From Eubacterium sp. An11 (GTDB lineage: Bacteria > Bacillota > Clostridia > Lachnospirales > Lachnospiraceae): DNA of 64,000 nucleotides. Below the pieces are notes generated by a model. That model was not told the origin of the DNA, searched no databases, and worked only from the letters and a program-made list of their open reading frames with translations. Position 1 is the stretch's first letter. Each line of letters starts with the position of its first letter. The stretch lies in contig NZ_NFLV01000007.1 in NCBI RefSeq assembly GCF_002161065.1, forward strand, positions 62,001 to 126,000, in the 5' to 3' direction. Shown here piece after piece: positions 8,392 to 16,349 of this stretch. The position numbers and the translations under genes are program-made.

Positions 8392-10188
8392 TTATTTGTT
8401 TTCCGGCTTTGCCGCAGGGCGGGTCAGTCCTTCTTCTTCCAGAGCTTCGCAGAACTCCTGAAGTCCCATCATACCCAGATCCTGTTTGTCATTTTCAGCG
8501 TCACGTTTTCTCACGGAAACCATCTGCTGTTCTTCTTCCTTGGCTCCCACAATGAGCATGTACGGTACTTTGGCCAGTCTCGCCTCACGAATCTTGTATC
8601 CAAGCTTCTCATTGCGCTCATCCAGCTCCGCACGGATATTTTTTGCTTTCAGCTGACGAAGCACCTCATTGGCATATTCCGCATGTTTTTCTGATACCGG
8701 AAGGATTCTCACCTGCACCGGAGACAGCCACAGCGGGAACTTGCCGGCGTAATGCTCGATGAGGATACCGATGAACCGCTCAATGGAACCAAAGACAACC
8801 CGGTGAATCATGATCGGACGGTATTTCTCTCCATCGGCTCCGATGTATTCCGCCTCAAACCGCTGCGGCAGCTGGAAATCCAGCTGGATCGTACCGCACT
8901 GCCAGGTTCTTCCAATGGAATCCTTCAGATGGAAGTCCAGCTTCGGGCCGTAGAACGCGCCGTCTCCTTCATTGACCACATAATCCATACCCATATTTTC
9001 AATGGCCTGACGGAGAGCGTCCGTTGCCATCTCCCAGTCTTCGTCGCTTCCCATACTGTCTTCCGGTCTTGTAGACAATTCTACATGATATTCGAAACCA
9101 AATCCAGTATAAACTTCATCAATGAGCCGCACTACATTCTGGATTTCGGAAAGCATCTGATCCGGCGTCATGAAAATGTGGGCATCATCCTGCGTAAAAC
9201 ATCTTGCCCGCATGAGACCGTGAAGCTGTCCGGATTTCTCATGACGATGCACGGTTCCCAGCTCGCCAAGGCGCAGCGGCAGCTCCCGGTAGGAATGAGG
9301 CTCCATCTTGTAGACCAGCATACCGCCCGGACAGTTCATCGGCTTCACCGCAAAGTCCACATCATCGATCTTTGTGGTGTACATGTTTTCCCGGTAGTGA
9401 TCCCAGTGACCGGAAGTCTCCCAGAGGCTCCGCTCCAGAATCATCGGCGTGGAAATCTCCTGATACCCTTCCCGCTCATGAATCTTTCTCCAGTAGTCAA
9501 TGAGTACATTTTTGAGAATCATTCCCTTCGGCAGGAAGAACGGAAAGCCCGGCCCTTTGTCAGAGAAGAAGAATAACCCCTGTTCTTTGCCCAGTTTCCG
9601 GTGATCTCTTCTCTTTGCTTCCTCGATCATAAACAGGTACTCATCCAGCATGGAAGCCTTCGGGAAAGAAATTCCGTAAATCCGGGTGAGCATTTTGTTG
9701 TGCTCATCTCCCCGCCAGTAAGCGCCGGCCAGAGACAAGAGTTTAAACGCCTTGATATTTCCTGTATTTGTAATATGCGGGCCGCTGCAGAATTCCTCAT
9801 ATTCTCCTTGCTGGTAAAATGTGATCGTCTCCTCATCCGGCAGTTCTTCGATCATTTCCACCTTGTAATCTTCTTTCTGCTGCTCCATGTAGGAAAGAGC
9901 GTCCGCCTTTTTTACCTCCCGCACGGAAAGCGGCAGATTTTCTTTTACGATGCGGCGCATTTCTTCCTCCACCGCTTTTAAATGTTCCTCCGCAAACGGG
10001 AAAGAAAACTCAAAATCATAATAAAATCCATTGTCAATGGCCGGTCCGATGGCACATTTCGTGTCCGGATACAGCCGTTTTACCGCCTGGGCCATCACAT
10101 GGGAGCTGGTATGCCAGAAGGCCTTTTTTACCTCCTCCTGTTCAAACTTTCCATCCATGACCTGTCCGTCTCTCAATAATACTTTCAT
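8392..10188 (-). CDS. thrS: Threonyl-tRNA synthetase lacking the TGS domain
   Basis: A 598-aa class II synthetase that charges tRNA-Thr. It has the editing/SAD region (FWHTSSHVMAQAVKRLYP, a HxxxH-type metal site; CSGPH), the catalytic core (MNCPGG with the zinc Cys, HRHEKSGQLHG, RARCFTQDDAHIF motif 2, VVFGSIERF motif 3) and the anticodon domain (from about 500). Only about 17 residues precede the editing domain, so the usual TGS domain of about 60 residues is absent. The ATG at 10188 is chosen because AGGAG lies about 10 bases upstream, whereas the ATG at 10197 abuts it. Expression is controlled by a T-box leader. Confidence 0.95.
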   Translation of the reverse strand: MKVLLRDGQVMDGKFEQEEVKKAFWHTSSHVMAQAVKRLYPDTKCAIGPAIDNGFYYDFEFSFPFAEEHLKAVEEEMRRIVKENLPLSVREVKKADALSYMEQQKEDYKVEMIEELPDEETITFYQQGEYEEFCSGPHITNTGNIKAFKLLSLAGAYWRGDEHNKMLTRIYGISFPKASMLDEYLFMIEEAKRRDHRKLGKEQGLFFFSDKGPGFPFFLPKGMILKNVLIDYWRKIHEREGYQEISTPMILERSLWETSGHWDHYRENMYTTKIDDVDFAVKPMNCPGGMLVYKMEPHSYRELPLRLGELGTVHRHEKSGQLHGLMRARCFTQDDAHIFMTPDQMLSEIQNVVRLIDEVYTGFGFEYHVELSTRPEDSMGSDEDWEMATDALRQAIENMGMDYVVNEGDGAFYGPKLDFHLKDSIGRTWQCGTIQLDFQLPQRFEAEYIGADGEKYRPIMIHRVVFGSIERFIGILIEHYAGKFPLWLSPVQVRILPVSEKHAEYANEVLRQLKAKNIRAELDERNEKLGYKIREARLAKVPYMLIVGAKEEEQQMVSVRKRDAENDKQDLGMMGLQEFCEALEEEGLTRPAAKPENK

Positions 10189-10225
10189 AATATGCATCTC
10201 CTTTTAAATTTCCTGAAAATAACAG

Positions 10226-10350
10226 AGAGTTCTGCCCGGCAGAACTCTCGCGCCTGCGGCGGGTCGCGAAAGCGGCATCTTCCTATCCGCCGCAGTGCGC
10301 TCCCCGCGGAGCGTTTTTTATTTCATAGGAATGCAATCTCCTATGAAATA
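10226..10350 (-). repeat. Structured repeat element, copy 1, in the thrS 5' untranslated region
   Basis: On the minus strand this stretch aligns along its whole length with 14535-14663 plus. It has a 5' hairpin with perfect 11-base arms (ATTTCATAGGA and complement), a conserved AAAAAACGCTCCGCG block, a GC-rich middle (GCACTGCGGCGG, GACCCGCCGCAGGCG) and a 3' hairpin with 10-base arms (10226-10235, 10239-10248). The two hairpins differ in sequence between copies but stay paired. It lies after the T-box terminator and 38 bp before the thrS start. Confidence 0.75.
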
Positions 10351-10355
10351 AAAAA

Positions 10356-10674
10356 GCACCCCGGAAAGACACGATCCATATGTCTTCCAAGGGTGCGTAT
10401 CGCACGGTTCCACCTTTATGTTTCACTTCAGATTCTGACAAATCCTAACCCTTAACGCAGGTGTACGTCAGCGCTTACCAATCTGTCCTGCTCCGGCAGG
10501 CTCTCCGCGGTCTTCCTGTCTGCCCTCAGACAGCTCCCCGCTCTCCGGCAGATATTCCTCTCCGCCGTCAGTCTTCGGCGCTGCGGCTCTGGAATGGTTT
10601 TCGTAAACGTTCCACATAAACGGCTTCCACCAGCTGCCGTTCTCTCTGGATGCTTCCCGGTAAACTACTCTTTT
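10356..10674 (-). ncRNA. T-box leader (tRNA-Thr sensing) of thrS with terminator/antiterminator
   Basis: The minus strand shows the T-box core AGGTGGAACCGTGCG (10401-10415). This is followed by a long terminator hairpin (10356-10396) ending in TTTTTT. Stem I begins with AAGAGTAG, has an AGAGAACGG bulge motif and GCTGGTGGAAGCC distal part, and carries a plausible ACC (Thr) specifier in AAAACCATTCC. Uncharged tRNA-Thr is expected to stabilise the antiterminator and allow thrS transcription. The first bases overlap the stop codon of the upstream exporter gene. Confidence 0.92.
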
Positions 10675-11189
10675 CCGTCATCGCTTTTGCTTTGTTCTTC
10701 GTTTGTGATAATAGCACCGGCTTTTTTATTTGTCAACGCCTTCTGAACACAAAGATGCAGAATTTTATGTATCAGATCAAAGAGTGCCGACATGAGACAG
10801 ATACCCGCTGCCAGTCCCAGCGCGTACATCACCAGCTCCGAGCCGTAGCCGCGGCTCACCGCCCACCGGTTTCTCACCGCGTTGCTCATCATATAATAGA
10901 GGGAACCTCCGGGAATCAGAGGGATCAGAGTGGTGATCACATACAGGTTGGCCGGACACCGCCGGACTCTGGCAAGAATTTCCCCGTACAGCACAGAAAA
11001 CATCCCGGCACAGACGGAGGGTACAAAAATACCATCCAGAAAGGCCGCCAGATAATAATAGAGAATCCAGTCCAGCATTCCTCCTGCCGCCGCTGTCAGC
11101 AGATGTCTCGGTTTCATGTTAAATATCATCCCAAATCCCAGGGAACCGGCAAACGCCGTCACCGTTTTTACCGCCATCATTTCCATCAT
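10665..11189 (-). CDS. Threonine/serine exporter, ThrE C-terminal-type subunit (DUF3815)
   Basis: A 174-aa membrane protein with about five hydrophobic segments and the pattern of the small half of split ThrE exporters (GFGMIFN, PRHLLTAAAGG, SVLYGEILAR, ITTLIPLIPGGSLYYM). In this family the two halves together move threonine or serine out of the cell. The start lies 4 bp after the stop of the larger subunit, so the two are cotranscribed. Its 3' end carries the promoter and the first bases of the thrS T-box. The substrate is inferred from the family and the neighbouring thrS. Confidence 0.85.
   Translation of the reverse strand: MMEMMAVKTVTAFAGSLGFGMIFNMKPRHLLTAAAGGMLDWILYYYLAAFLDGIFVPSVCAGMFSVLYGEILARVRRCPANLYVITTLIPLIPGGSLYYMMSNAVRNRWAVSRGYGSELVMYALGLAAGICLMSALFDLIHKILHLCVQKALTNKKAGAIITNEEQSKSDDGKE
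10708..10736 (-). promoter_or_regulatory. Sigma-A promoter for the thrS T-box transcript, inside the upstream gene
   Basis: Minus-strand TTGACA (10731-10736) and TATTAT (10708-10713) with an exact 17-base spacer lie within the last 25 codons of the ThrE C-terminal gene. The predicted start is about 25 bases before the first T-box stem, as expected for a T-box leader. Confidence 0.75.
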
Positions 11190-11193
11190 CTTC

Positions 11194-11946
11194 TCACACC
11201 CCCGTCATCCAGACCGCGCCCATGAATCCGCAGGCCAGGGCGCCTGCCCACAACAGTGATTCGATCAGCCGCATAATACCTGATATCGTATCTCCGATCA
11301 GAACATTCCGCACCGCATTGGTCAGGGCCAGACCCGGAATCAGCAGCATGATGTCTCCAATCATGATCTTGTCCACATGCACCGGCAGAAACCCGGCCAG
11401 CAGGCAGATGATCGTCCCGGTCACAAAAGAGACGATCAGATTAAAAATCACATTATTCATACAAAGAGGCGCCAGCCGTCTCTGCATGGCGCAGATCAGC
11501 ACCGCCACCAGAGCCGCCATGGCCCCGTCGGCGGCATTTCCTCCAAAGAACATGGCGAGACTGCCGGCGGCCAGCATGCTTCCACAATAAAAATACAGTC
11601 TTCCCTGCCGGAACTCTCTGATCCGTTTTATCTCCGCCGTCAATTCTTCCACAGGCAGAGGATGCGCACAGCACCGCCTGCTCAGCGCGTTCAGTTCTTC
11701 AATCTTTGTAAAATCCGTATCTCCCGAGGAGCGGATCCGTTTCGTCTGGGTCAGCATCTCTCCGTCCGGAAAAGTGATCGTCACCACAATACTGGACGTG
11801 ATCGCAAAGACATCGGTCTCCGACGCCCCATAAGCCCTTCCCATCCGGACGATGGTCTCCTCCACGCGCTTTACCTCCGCGCCATTGGTAAGCAGCAGCT
11901 CACCCACGTGAATGAGCTGCTGCAAAATCTTTCCCCTTGTGTCCAT
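11194..11946 (-). CDS. Threonine/serine exporter, ThrE N-terminal-type subunit (DUF1212)
   Basis: A 250-aa protein. The soluble N-terminal part (about 1-115) has the DUF1212 signature (GAEVKRVEETIVRMGRAYG, FAITSSIVVTITFPDG), followed by about five membrane segments (GSMLAAGSLAMFFGG, MIGDIMLLIPGLALTNAVRN). The PG-LTNAVRN motif is typical of the ThrE family. First gene of a two-gene exporter operon whose second gene runs into the thrS promoter. The start ATG has no unusual feature; no strong promoter was identified upstream in 11947-12127. Confidence 0.88.
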   Translation of the reverse strand: MDTRGKILQQLIHVGELLLTNGAEVKRVEETIVRMGRAYGASETDVFAITSSIVVTITFPDGEMLTQTKRIRSSGDTDFTKIEELNALSRRCCAHPLPVEELTAEIKRIREFRQGRLYFYCGSMLAAGSLAMFFGGNAADGAMAALVAVLICAMQRRLAPLCMNNVIFNLIVSFVTGTIICLLAGFLPVHVDKIMIGDIMLLIPGLALTNAVRNVLIGDTISGIMRLIESLLWAGALACGFMGAVWMTGV

Positions 11947-12127
11947 ATGAACTTCCTCCGGTTTTGCCGCTGCCGCGGCTTCTTTTATCCACAGGAATTA
12001 TAAATGATTTCACAAAAATCCGCCACCATATTTTTCTTCAATTCCACCTGATCGCTCCGGTCTCTTTTTATCCAGCACATTCACCCCGCCACATTCTCAG
12101 GATTCTGCATTTGCTTTATGCCTTCTC

Positions 12128-13915
12128 TCACCTCCGCATGGACAAAAAAGCATCGTACAGATTCACAATCCCATATCCCCACTCCCGGTTGGGATACTCA
12201 TAAGCGCCGGAACGCACCGCCCCCTGAATCAGATAAAACCGCATATTCTGCCCATTTAATGATAAATCATTTTCTTTCACAATGGCCCACTCCTGCATCA
12301 GCGCCCCGATGCCCGCTCCAAAGGCGGCGGCCACACTGCTTCCGCTGCGGCTTACCTCCCGGCGGCTGCCGCCGGACTCCTGCGCTCCGTCCTGTTCCGG
12401 ACGACGGACGGCCGTCGGCGCCGGAATATGCACATTGACCCCCGGCGCCGCCAGATCCGGCTTCACCCTGCCATCCCTCGTATACCCCTGACTGGCACGG
12501 ACATACAGGCTCTCCGTATTCACCTCATAGGGCACATAGGTGATTCCGTAAAAAGCATCTCCGGGAGAAGTCAGGGTATCCGAGGCCTCCGGACTCACAA
12601 AAAATGTCTCTTCCCGGAGAAAATTCGTAATGGGCATCCAGAGATTAAAGGTCCGGTTTCCGGTTCCCCGGGCGTAAACCTGCAGCCGCCACAATCCCGC
12701 GGACGGACTGCGGAAATTCATCCGGATCACCTGCTCTCCGCCGACAGTCTCCCCCGCAAACGAACGGATCTGCAGAACAGTATTTTCCGGGAAAAAACGA
12801 ATGTTCCGGAATTCATTGCGTTTCAGCTGAATCCGCTCCACATTTTCTCCTCCCGGCGAGATCAGTCCCACTGAGAAATTCACCGGAGCGTCGCCCCACA
12901 ACTCCATGATAAATCCATTTTCACCGTCTGCTACATTGAATTCCACCGTCTCAAACTCCTGATCCTGCGGTACATTTCCCCGGAAATGATGCCCGCTGAT
13001 CCCTTCATTTCCCGAAGCGATATGAACGGAAATCCCCGGCAGCAGGGAAATCTGAGAAATGTACCGCTCCAGACTGCCGTTGCCCCCGTGTCCGCCCAGA
13101 TTGGTGCCGATGCCCAGACAGATGGACACCGGTCTTTGCAGCGCTGTGGCTGTATCCAGCACATACCGGATGGCAAGCATCACATCGTCTTCCTGACAGG
13201 CCCACACGTCATCCCGGATGGAATAAAAATCCAGCAGATACTGCTTCGGGCGTTTCAGCTTTACCACCACCAGCTCACTATCCGGCGCCGCCCCGGAGAA
13301 TCCTGCCTCCTCATCTTCCCTGCCGGCCGCTACGGCTGCCAGGAAAGTGCCGTGTCCGTTTTCATCCCGGGGCAGTATTCTCGGTTCCTCCTCCAGCGCC
13401 CGGTCAATCTCCTCCCTGTCCCATTCCCGTCCAAAGGAATATCCCGCCGGTTTTTTCCCTTCCTGATCCTCCTGATCCCAGTAGGCGGCAATCTTAGTGC
13501 CTCCGTCTTCATAGCGAAAAAAAGAGCTGGTCAGATCCACCCCCGTATCAATGATGCCGACCAGCGTCCCCTGGCCTCGGAGCCCCAGCTGCGGAGACAG
13601 CCGCACTCTCGTCACCCCGGCCGCTTCCAGCTCCCGGGAATCCATGAGCCCATACACCCTGGGCACTTTATTATAATCAATATCTTCTCTCTCCCCGGTA
13701 AAGTCTCCCGGCTGATACATATACGCAATGGCCTGATTATATCCCACGGGATCCAGACAGAGATCCGGATAATTTTCCAGAAAAGAGCCTCCGTCCAACA
13801 GATAATCGATCAGATAATTCTGATAGTTCTCATCTATGGCCGCATTGGCGCAGTCCCTCTCACCGGCCTGCTGATATTGCAAATTTCCCATATATCCGCT
13901 TCCATTTCTCGTCAC
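12128..13915 (-). CDS. Cytosolic S8 (subtilisin-like) serine protease, Csp-like
   Basis: A protein of about 595 aa in the S8 family with an intact triad: Asp123 (IIDTGVD), His188 (ENGHGT) and Ser527 (GSSVAAAF), plus oxyanion Asn303 (SGNEG). A large insertion between His and Ser (about 310-480) forms the jelly-roll-like domain of CspB-type proteases of Clostridia. There is no signal peptide. Csp proteases act in spore germination; many Lachnospiraceae have several paralogues of uncertain role. Start uncertain: GTG at 13915 (AGGA 4 bases upstream) or ATG at 13891. It stands alone and is divergent from the HPr-like gene. Confidence 0.85.
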   Translation of the reverse strand: MTRNGSGYMGNLQYQQAGERDCANAAIDENYQNYLIDYLLDGGSFLENYPDLCLDPVGYNQAIAYMYQPGDFTGEREDIDYNKVPRVYGLMDSRELEAAGVTRVRLSPQLGLRGQGTLVGIIDTGVDLTSSFFRYEDGGTKIAAYWDQEDQEGKKPAGYSFGREWDREEIDRALEEEPRILPRDENGHGTFLAAVAAGREDEEAGFSGAAPDSELVVVKLKRPKQYLLDFYSIRDDVWACQEDDVMLAIRYVLDTATALQRPVSICLGIGTNLGGHGGNGSLERYISQISLLPGISVHIASGNEGISGHHFRGNVPQDQEFETVEFNVADGENGFIMELWGDAPVNFSVGLISPGGENVERIQLKRNEFRNIRFFPENTVLQIRSFAGETVGGEQVIRMNFRSPSAGLWRLQVYARGTGNRTFNLWMPITNFLREETFFVSPEASDTLTSPGDAFYGITYVPYEVNTESLYVRASQGYTRDGRVKPDLAAPGVNVHIPAPTAVRRPEQDGAQESGGSRREVSRSGSSVAAAFGAGIGALMQEWAIVKENDLSLNGQNMRFYLIQGAVRSGAYEYPNREWGYGIVNLYDAFLSMRR

Positions 13916-14149
13916 TTTTCCTATTTATCCTATGCCCGGCAAAAAAAATTATGTTATTTTTTCCATCTTGATTTTTTTTTTCGAAGTGATAACATAAAAT
14001 CGTTCCTTGAAGAACACCTCATCTGCACACGACAGAACGAGGATAAAAAAGACATGTTTTTTACGAAACAGATAACAGATTTTAAGAATATTCCGTTAGA
14101 AGACACATACAACTGATTTTGAGGATTGCGGCACACGGAGGGAAGAACA

Positions 14150-14389
14150 ATGACCACAGCTACCGTCAACATTGATTCTTTAGACAAGATTCAGGCTTTC
14201 GTTAAAATCATCAATGAGTATAACGGCCGTTTTGATTTGGTATCCGGCTGTTCCAGAGTAAATGCGAAGTCCATTATGGGCATTTTCAGTCTGGATATCT
14301 CACGTCCTTTACACCTGAATATTTATAACGATGAAAATGCAGCCTATGTGACAGATGCTATTTCCGCATTTATCATCAACGGCCGCTAA
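14150..14389 (+). CDS. HPr-like protein lacking the active-site histidine
   Basis: A 79-aa protein with the second half of HPr (VNAKSIMGIFSLD, regulatory-type Ser41) but without the GLHARPA loop that carries the phosphorylated histidine; the equivalent stretch reads FVKIINEYNGR. It therefore cannot pass phosphate in the PTS in the usual way. It could act in regulation, like Crh of Bacillus, where only the serine is phosphorylated. The ATG at 14150 follows GGAGGG by 7 bases. Monocistronic, with a terminator at 14503-14540. Function is inference. Confidence 0.8.
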   Translation: MTTATVNIDSLDKIQAFVKIINEYNGRFDLVSGCSRVNAKSIMGIFSLDISRPLHLNIYNDENAAYVTDAISAFIINGR

Positions 14390-14502
14390 CGCAGCTACCG
14401 CACAAGTTCATACAGATAACAAGATCGCAGGCCCGACAGCATCTCATTTGTATCCCTTAACCATCACCCGCTGCCCCTCCGCCGGATCTTTATATAAATT
14501 CA

Positions 14503-14540
14503 AAACAGGACAGGAAAGTCATTCCCTGCCCCGTTTTTTT
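14503..14540 (+). terminator. Intrinsic terminator after the HPr-like gene
   Basis: Imperfect hairpin (AACAGGACAGGAA against TTCCCTGCCCCGTT with wobbles and a bulge) followed by seven T at 14534-14540. The T-run is also the 5' edge of the repeat element that follows. Confidence 0.55.
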
Positions 14541-14663
14541 ATTTCATGGAAAACTGTGTTTTCTATGAAATAAAAAACGCTCCGCGAGGATCGCACTGCA
14601 GCGGATTGGAAGATGTCGCTGAAGCGACCCGCCGCAGGCGAAGAATCCTGCTTTGCAGGATCC
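14535..14663 (+). repeat. Structured repeat element, copy 2
   Basis: Plus-strand counterpart of 10226-10350. The 5' hairpin has 14-base arms (ATTTCATGGAAAAC with one G-U wobble, loop TGT) and is followed by AAAAAACGCTCCGCG. A GTCGC-TGAA-GCGAC hairpin follows, then CCCGCCGCAGGCG, and a 3' hairpin with 7-base arms (14645-14651, 14655-14661). It lies between the HPr-like gene terminator and the convergent cyclophilin gene. No open reading frame is evident in it. Confidence 0.75.
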
Positions 14664-14715
14664 TTTCTTAATTTTACGCTTTTCCCCATTAAACCGGCAA
14701 ACAGCCGGTCATCTC

Positions 14716-15237
14716 TCAGCGTTCGATTTTCTCCGGTTCCGGATATTCCTCTCCGAAAGTATCCACGGTCACCGTCTTCATGACCTGTTTGTGATACGGA
14801 GAATCCCCAAACGTCTTTTCGCAGGCGATTCTGTCCACCACATCCATACCTTCGATAATCTTTCCAAAAGCGGCGTACTCACCGTCCAGATGCGGCGCCG
14901 GTTTATGCATGATAAAGAACTGAGAACCGGCGGAATCCGGCATCATCGCCCTTGCCATGGAAAGCACGCCTTCCTCGTGTTTCAGCGGATTATCAAAACC
15001 GTTGCTTCTAAACTCGCCCTTGATGCTGTAGCCCGGGTTGCCCGTGCCGTTTCCCAGCGGACATCCGCCCTGAATCATAAATCCCTTGATAATACGGTGG
15101 AAGGTCAGCCCGTCATAGAACCCCTTCTTTACCAGAGAGATAAAGTTATTGACTGTATTAGGAGCAATTTCCGGATACAGTTCCGCTTTCATCACATCGC
15201 CGTTTTCCATTGTGATCGTTACAACTGGATTTGCCAT
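14716..15237 (-). CDS. ppiB: Peptidyl-prolyl cis-trans isomerase, cyclophilin type
   Basis: A 173-aa single-domain cyclophilin that speeds proline isomerisation during folding in the cytoplasm; there is no signal peptide. Conserved segments are present: TFHRIIKGFMIQGG (active-site Arg and Phe), GSQFFIM and the FGKIIEGMDVVDRI helix. Length is normal. The ATG follows AGGAAG. It is convergent with the HPr-like gene and the repeat copy, and divergent from the HAD gene. Confidence 0.93.
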   Translation of the reverse strand: MANPVVTITMENGDVMKAELYPEIAPNTVNNFISLVKKGFYDGLTFHRIIKGFMIQGGCPLGNGTGNPGYSIKGEFRSNGFDNPLKHEEGVLSMARAMMPDSAGSQFFIMHKPAPHLDGEYAAFGKIIEGMDVVDRIACEKTFGDSPYHKQVMKTVTVDTFGEEYPEPEKIER

Positions 15238-15539
15238 ACTACTTCTTCCTTTCTGTGCATGATCTGCATGATATTATACGCTTCACCGCGTACAACTGCG
15301 TCGGAATATATCATAACATATTTGCTATCGTCCGCCAAGACAGGGATTGGCAGGCCGCAAAAATATACTGTCCGGCAAACGCGCCGCCTCTTGCATTTTC
15401 CGCTGTTCTTTTTTATAATAAGTCTCTGGCATCCGCCGACGCCCGGGGCATGCTTTCTGCTTTATGACAAAAGCGGCCGTCGGCGCCATATCGGCAAAAG
15501 CCGGAACAGTCTTAAATTTTGTATACAAAGGAGTTTATG

Positions 15540-16349
15540 ATGGATAGAAAATTATTATTTTTTGATATTGACGGCACGCTGCTGGCCGGCGGGATTCCCG
15601 GATATATCCCGGAAAGCGCCATCCAGGGCCTCAGACAGGCCCAGGCCAACGGGCACTATCTTTTTATCAACAGCGGACGCACCTATTCTTTTATGCCGGA
15701 GGCAATTAAAGAGTTTCCCTTTGACGGTTACATATGCGGATGCGGCACAGAGGTGATCTTTCAGGGAGAATCCCTTTTCCACAACCGTCTCCCTGATGAA
15801 GTACGGTTTGGCCTGAAAGATATTTTGAGAGAAAATCGCATGCACGGCGCTTTCGAAGGACATTCCTCCTGTTTCTTTGACGATTCCGCCACACTGATCC
15901 CGCCACTCCAGGGCATCCGGGATGTCTACGCCACCTCCAATACGCCCAATGCCGTGCGTAATTTTGAAGATCCGGAGATGGATTTTGATAAATTTGTGGC
16001 GTTCAGCGATGCAGACAGTGATTTCGACAACTTTTTAAAGGCCATCGAGCAATATTTTACCTGCGTGCAGAGAGAACCCATGGGAGACTATCATTTCAAT
16101 GAGCTGATCCCGAAGAACTGTTCCAAAGCCACAGGCATTGACTTCATGACTAAACATCTGGGCGCATCCCTGGATGACTGCTATGTATTCGGTGACAGCG
16201 CCAATGATCTGTCCATGCTGCAGCATGTGAAAAACAGCATCGCCATGGGCAACGCTTATCCGGATGTGCTGGGCAAGACTTCCTATGTGACCACCCGGGT
16301 GGACCGGGACGGCATTTATCTTGCCTTAAAACATTTTCATCTGATTTAA
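15540..16349 (+). CDS. HAD-superfamily hydrolase, Cof-type phosphatase
   Basis: A 269-aa protein opening with DRKLLFFDIDGTLL (motif I DxDGT) and carrying motif IV as VFGDSANDLSML, with a C2-type cap between. It belongs with Cof/YbjI sugar-phosphatases; the substrate is not predictable. The second ATG (15540) is chosen because GGAG lies 6 bases upstream; the ATG at 15537 would be too close. The stop codon directly abuts the modC stop of the opposite strand, so the genes are convergent with no gap and no visible terminator. Confidence 0.85.
   Translation: MDRKLLFFDIDGTLLAGGIPGYIPESAIQGLRQAQANGHYLFINSGRTYSFMPEAIKEFPFDGYICGCGTEVIFQGESLFHNRLPDEVRFGLKDILRENRMHGAFEGHSSCFFDDSATLIPPLQGIRDVYATSNTPNAVRNFEDPEMDFDKFVAFSDADSDFDNFLKAIEQYFTCVQREPMGDYHFNELIPKNCSKATGIDFMTKHLGASLDDCYVFGDSANDLSMLQHVKNSIAMGNAYPDVLGKTSYVTTRVDRDGIYLALKHFHLI

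Noticed and set aside
13954-14187. 77-aa minus-strand frame between the S8 protease and HPr-like genes
   Set aside because: Overlaps the HPr-like gene start and lacks a ribosome site; codon pattern is that of non-coding AT-rich DNA.
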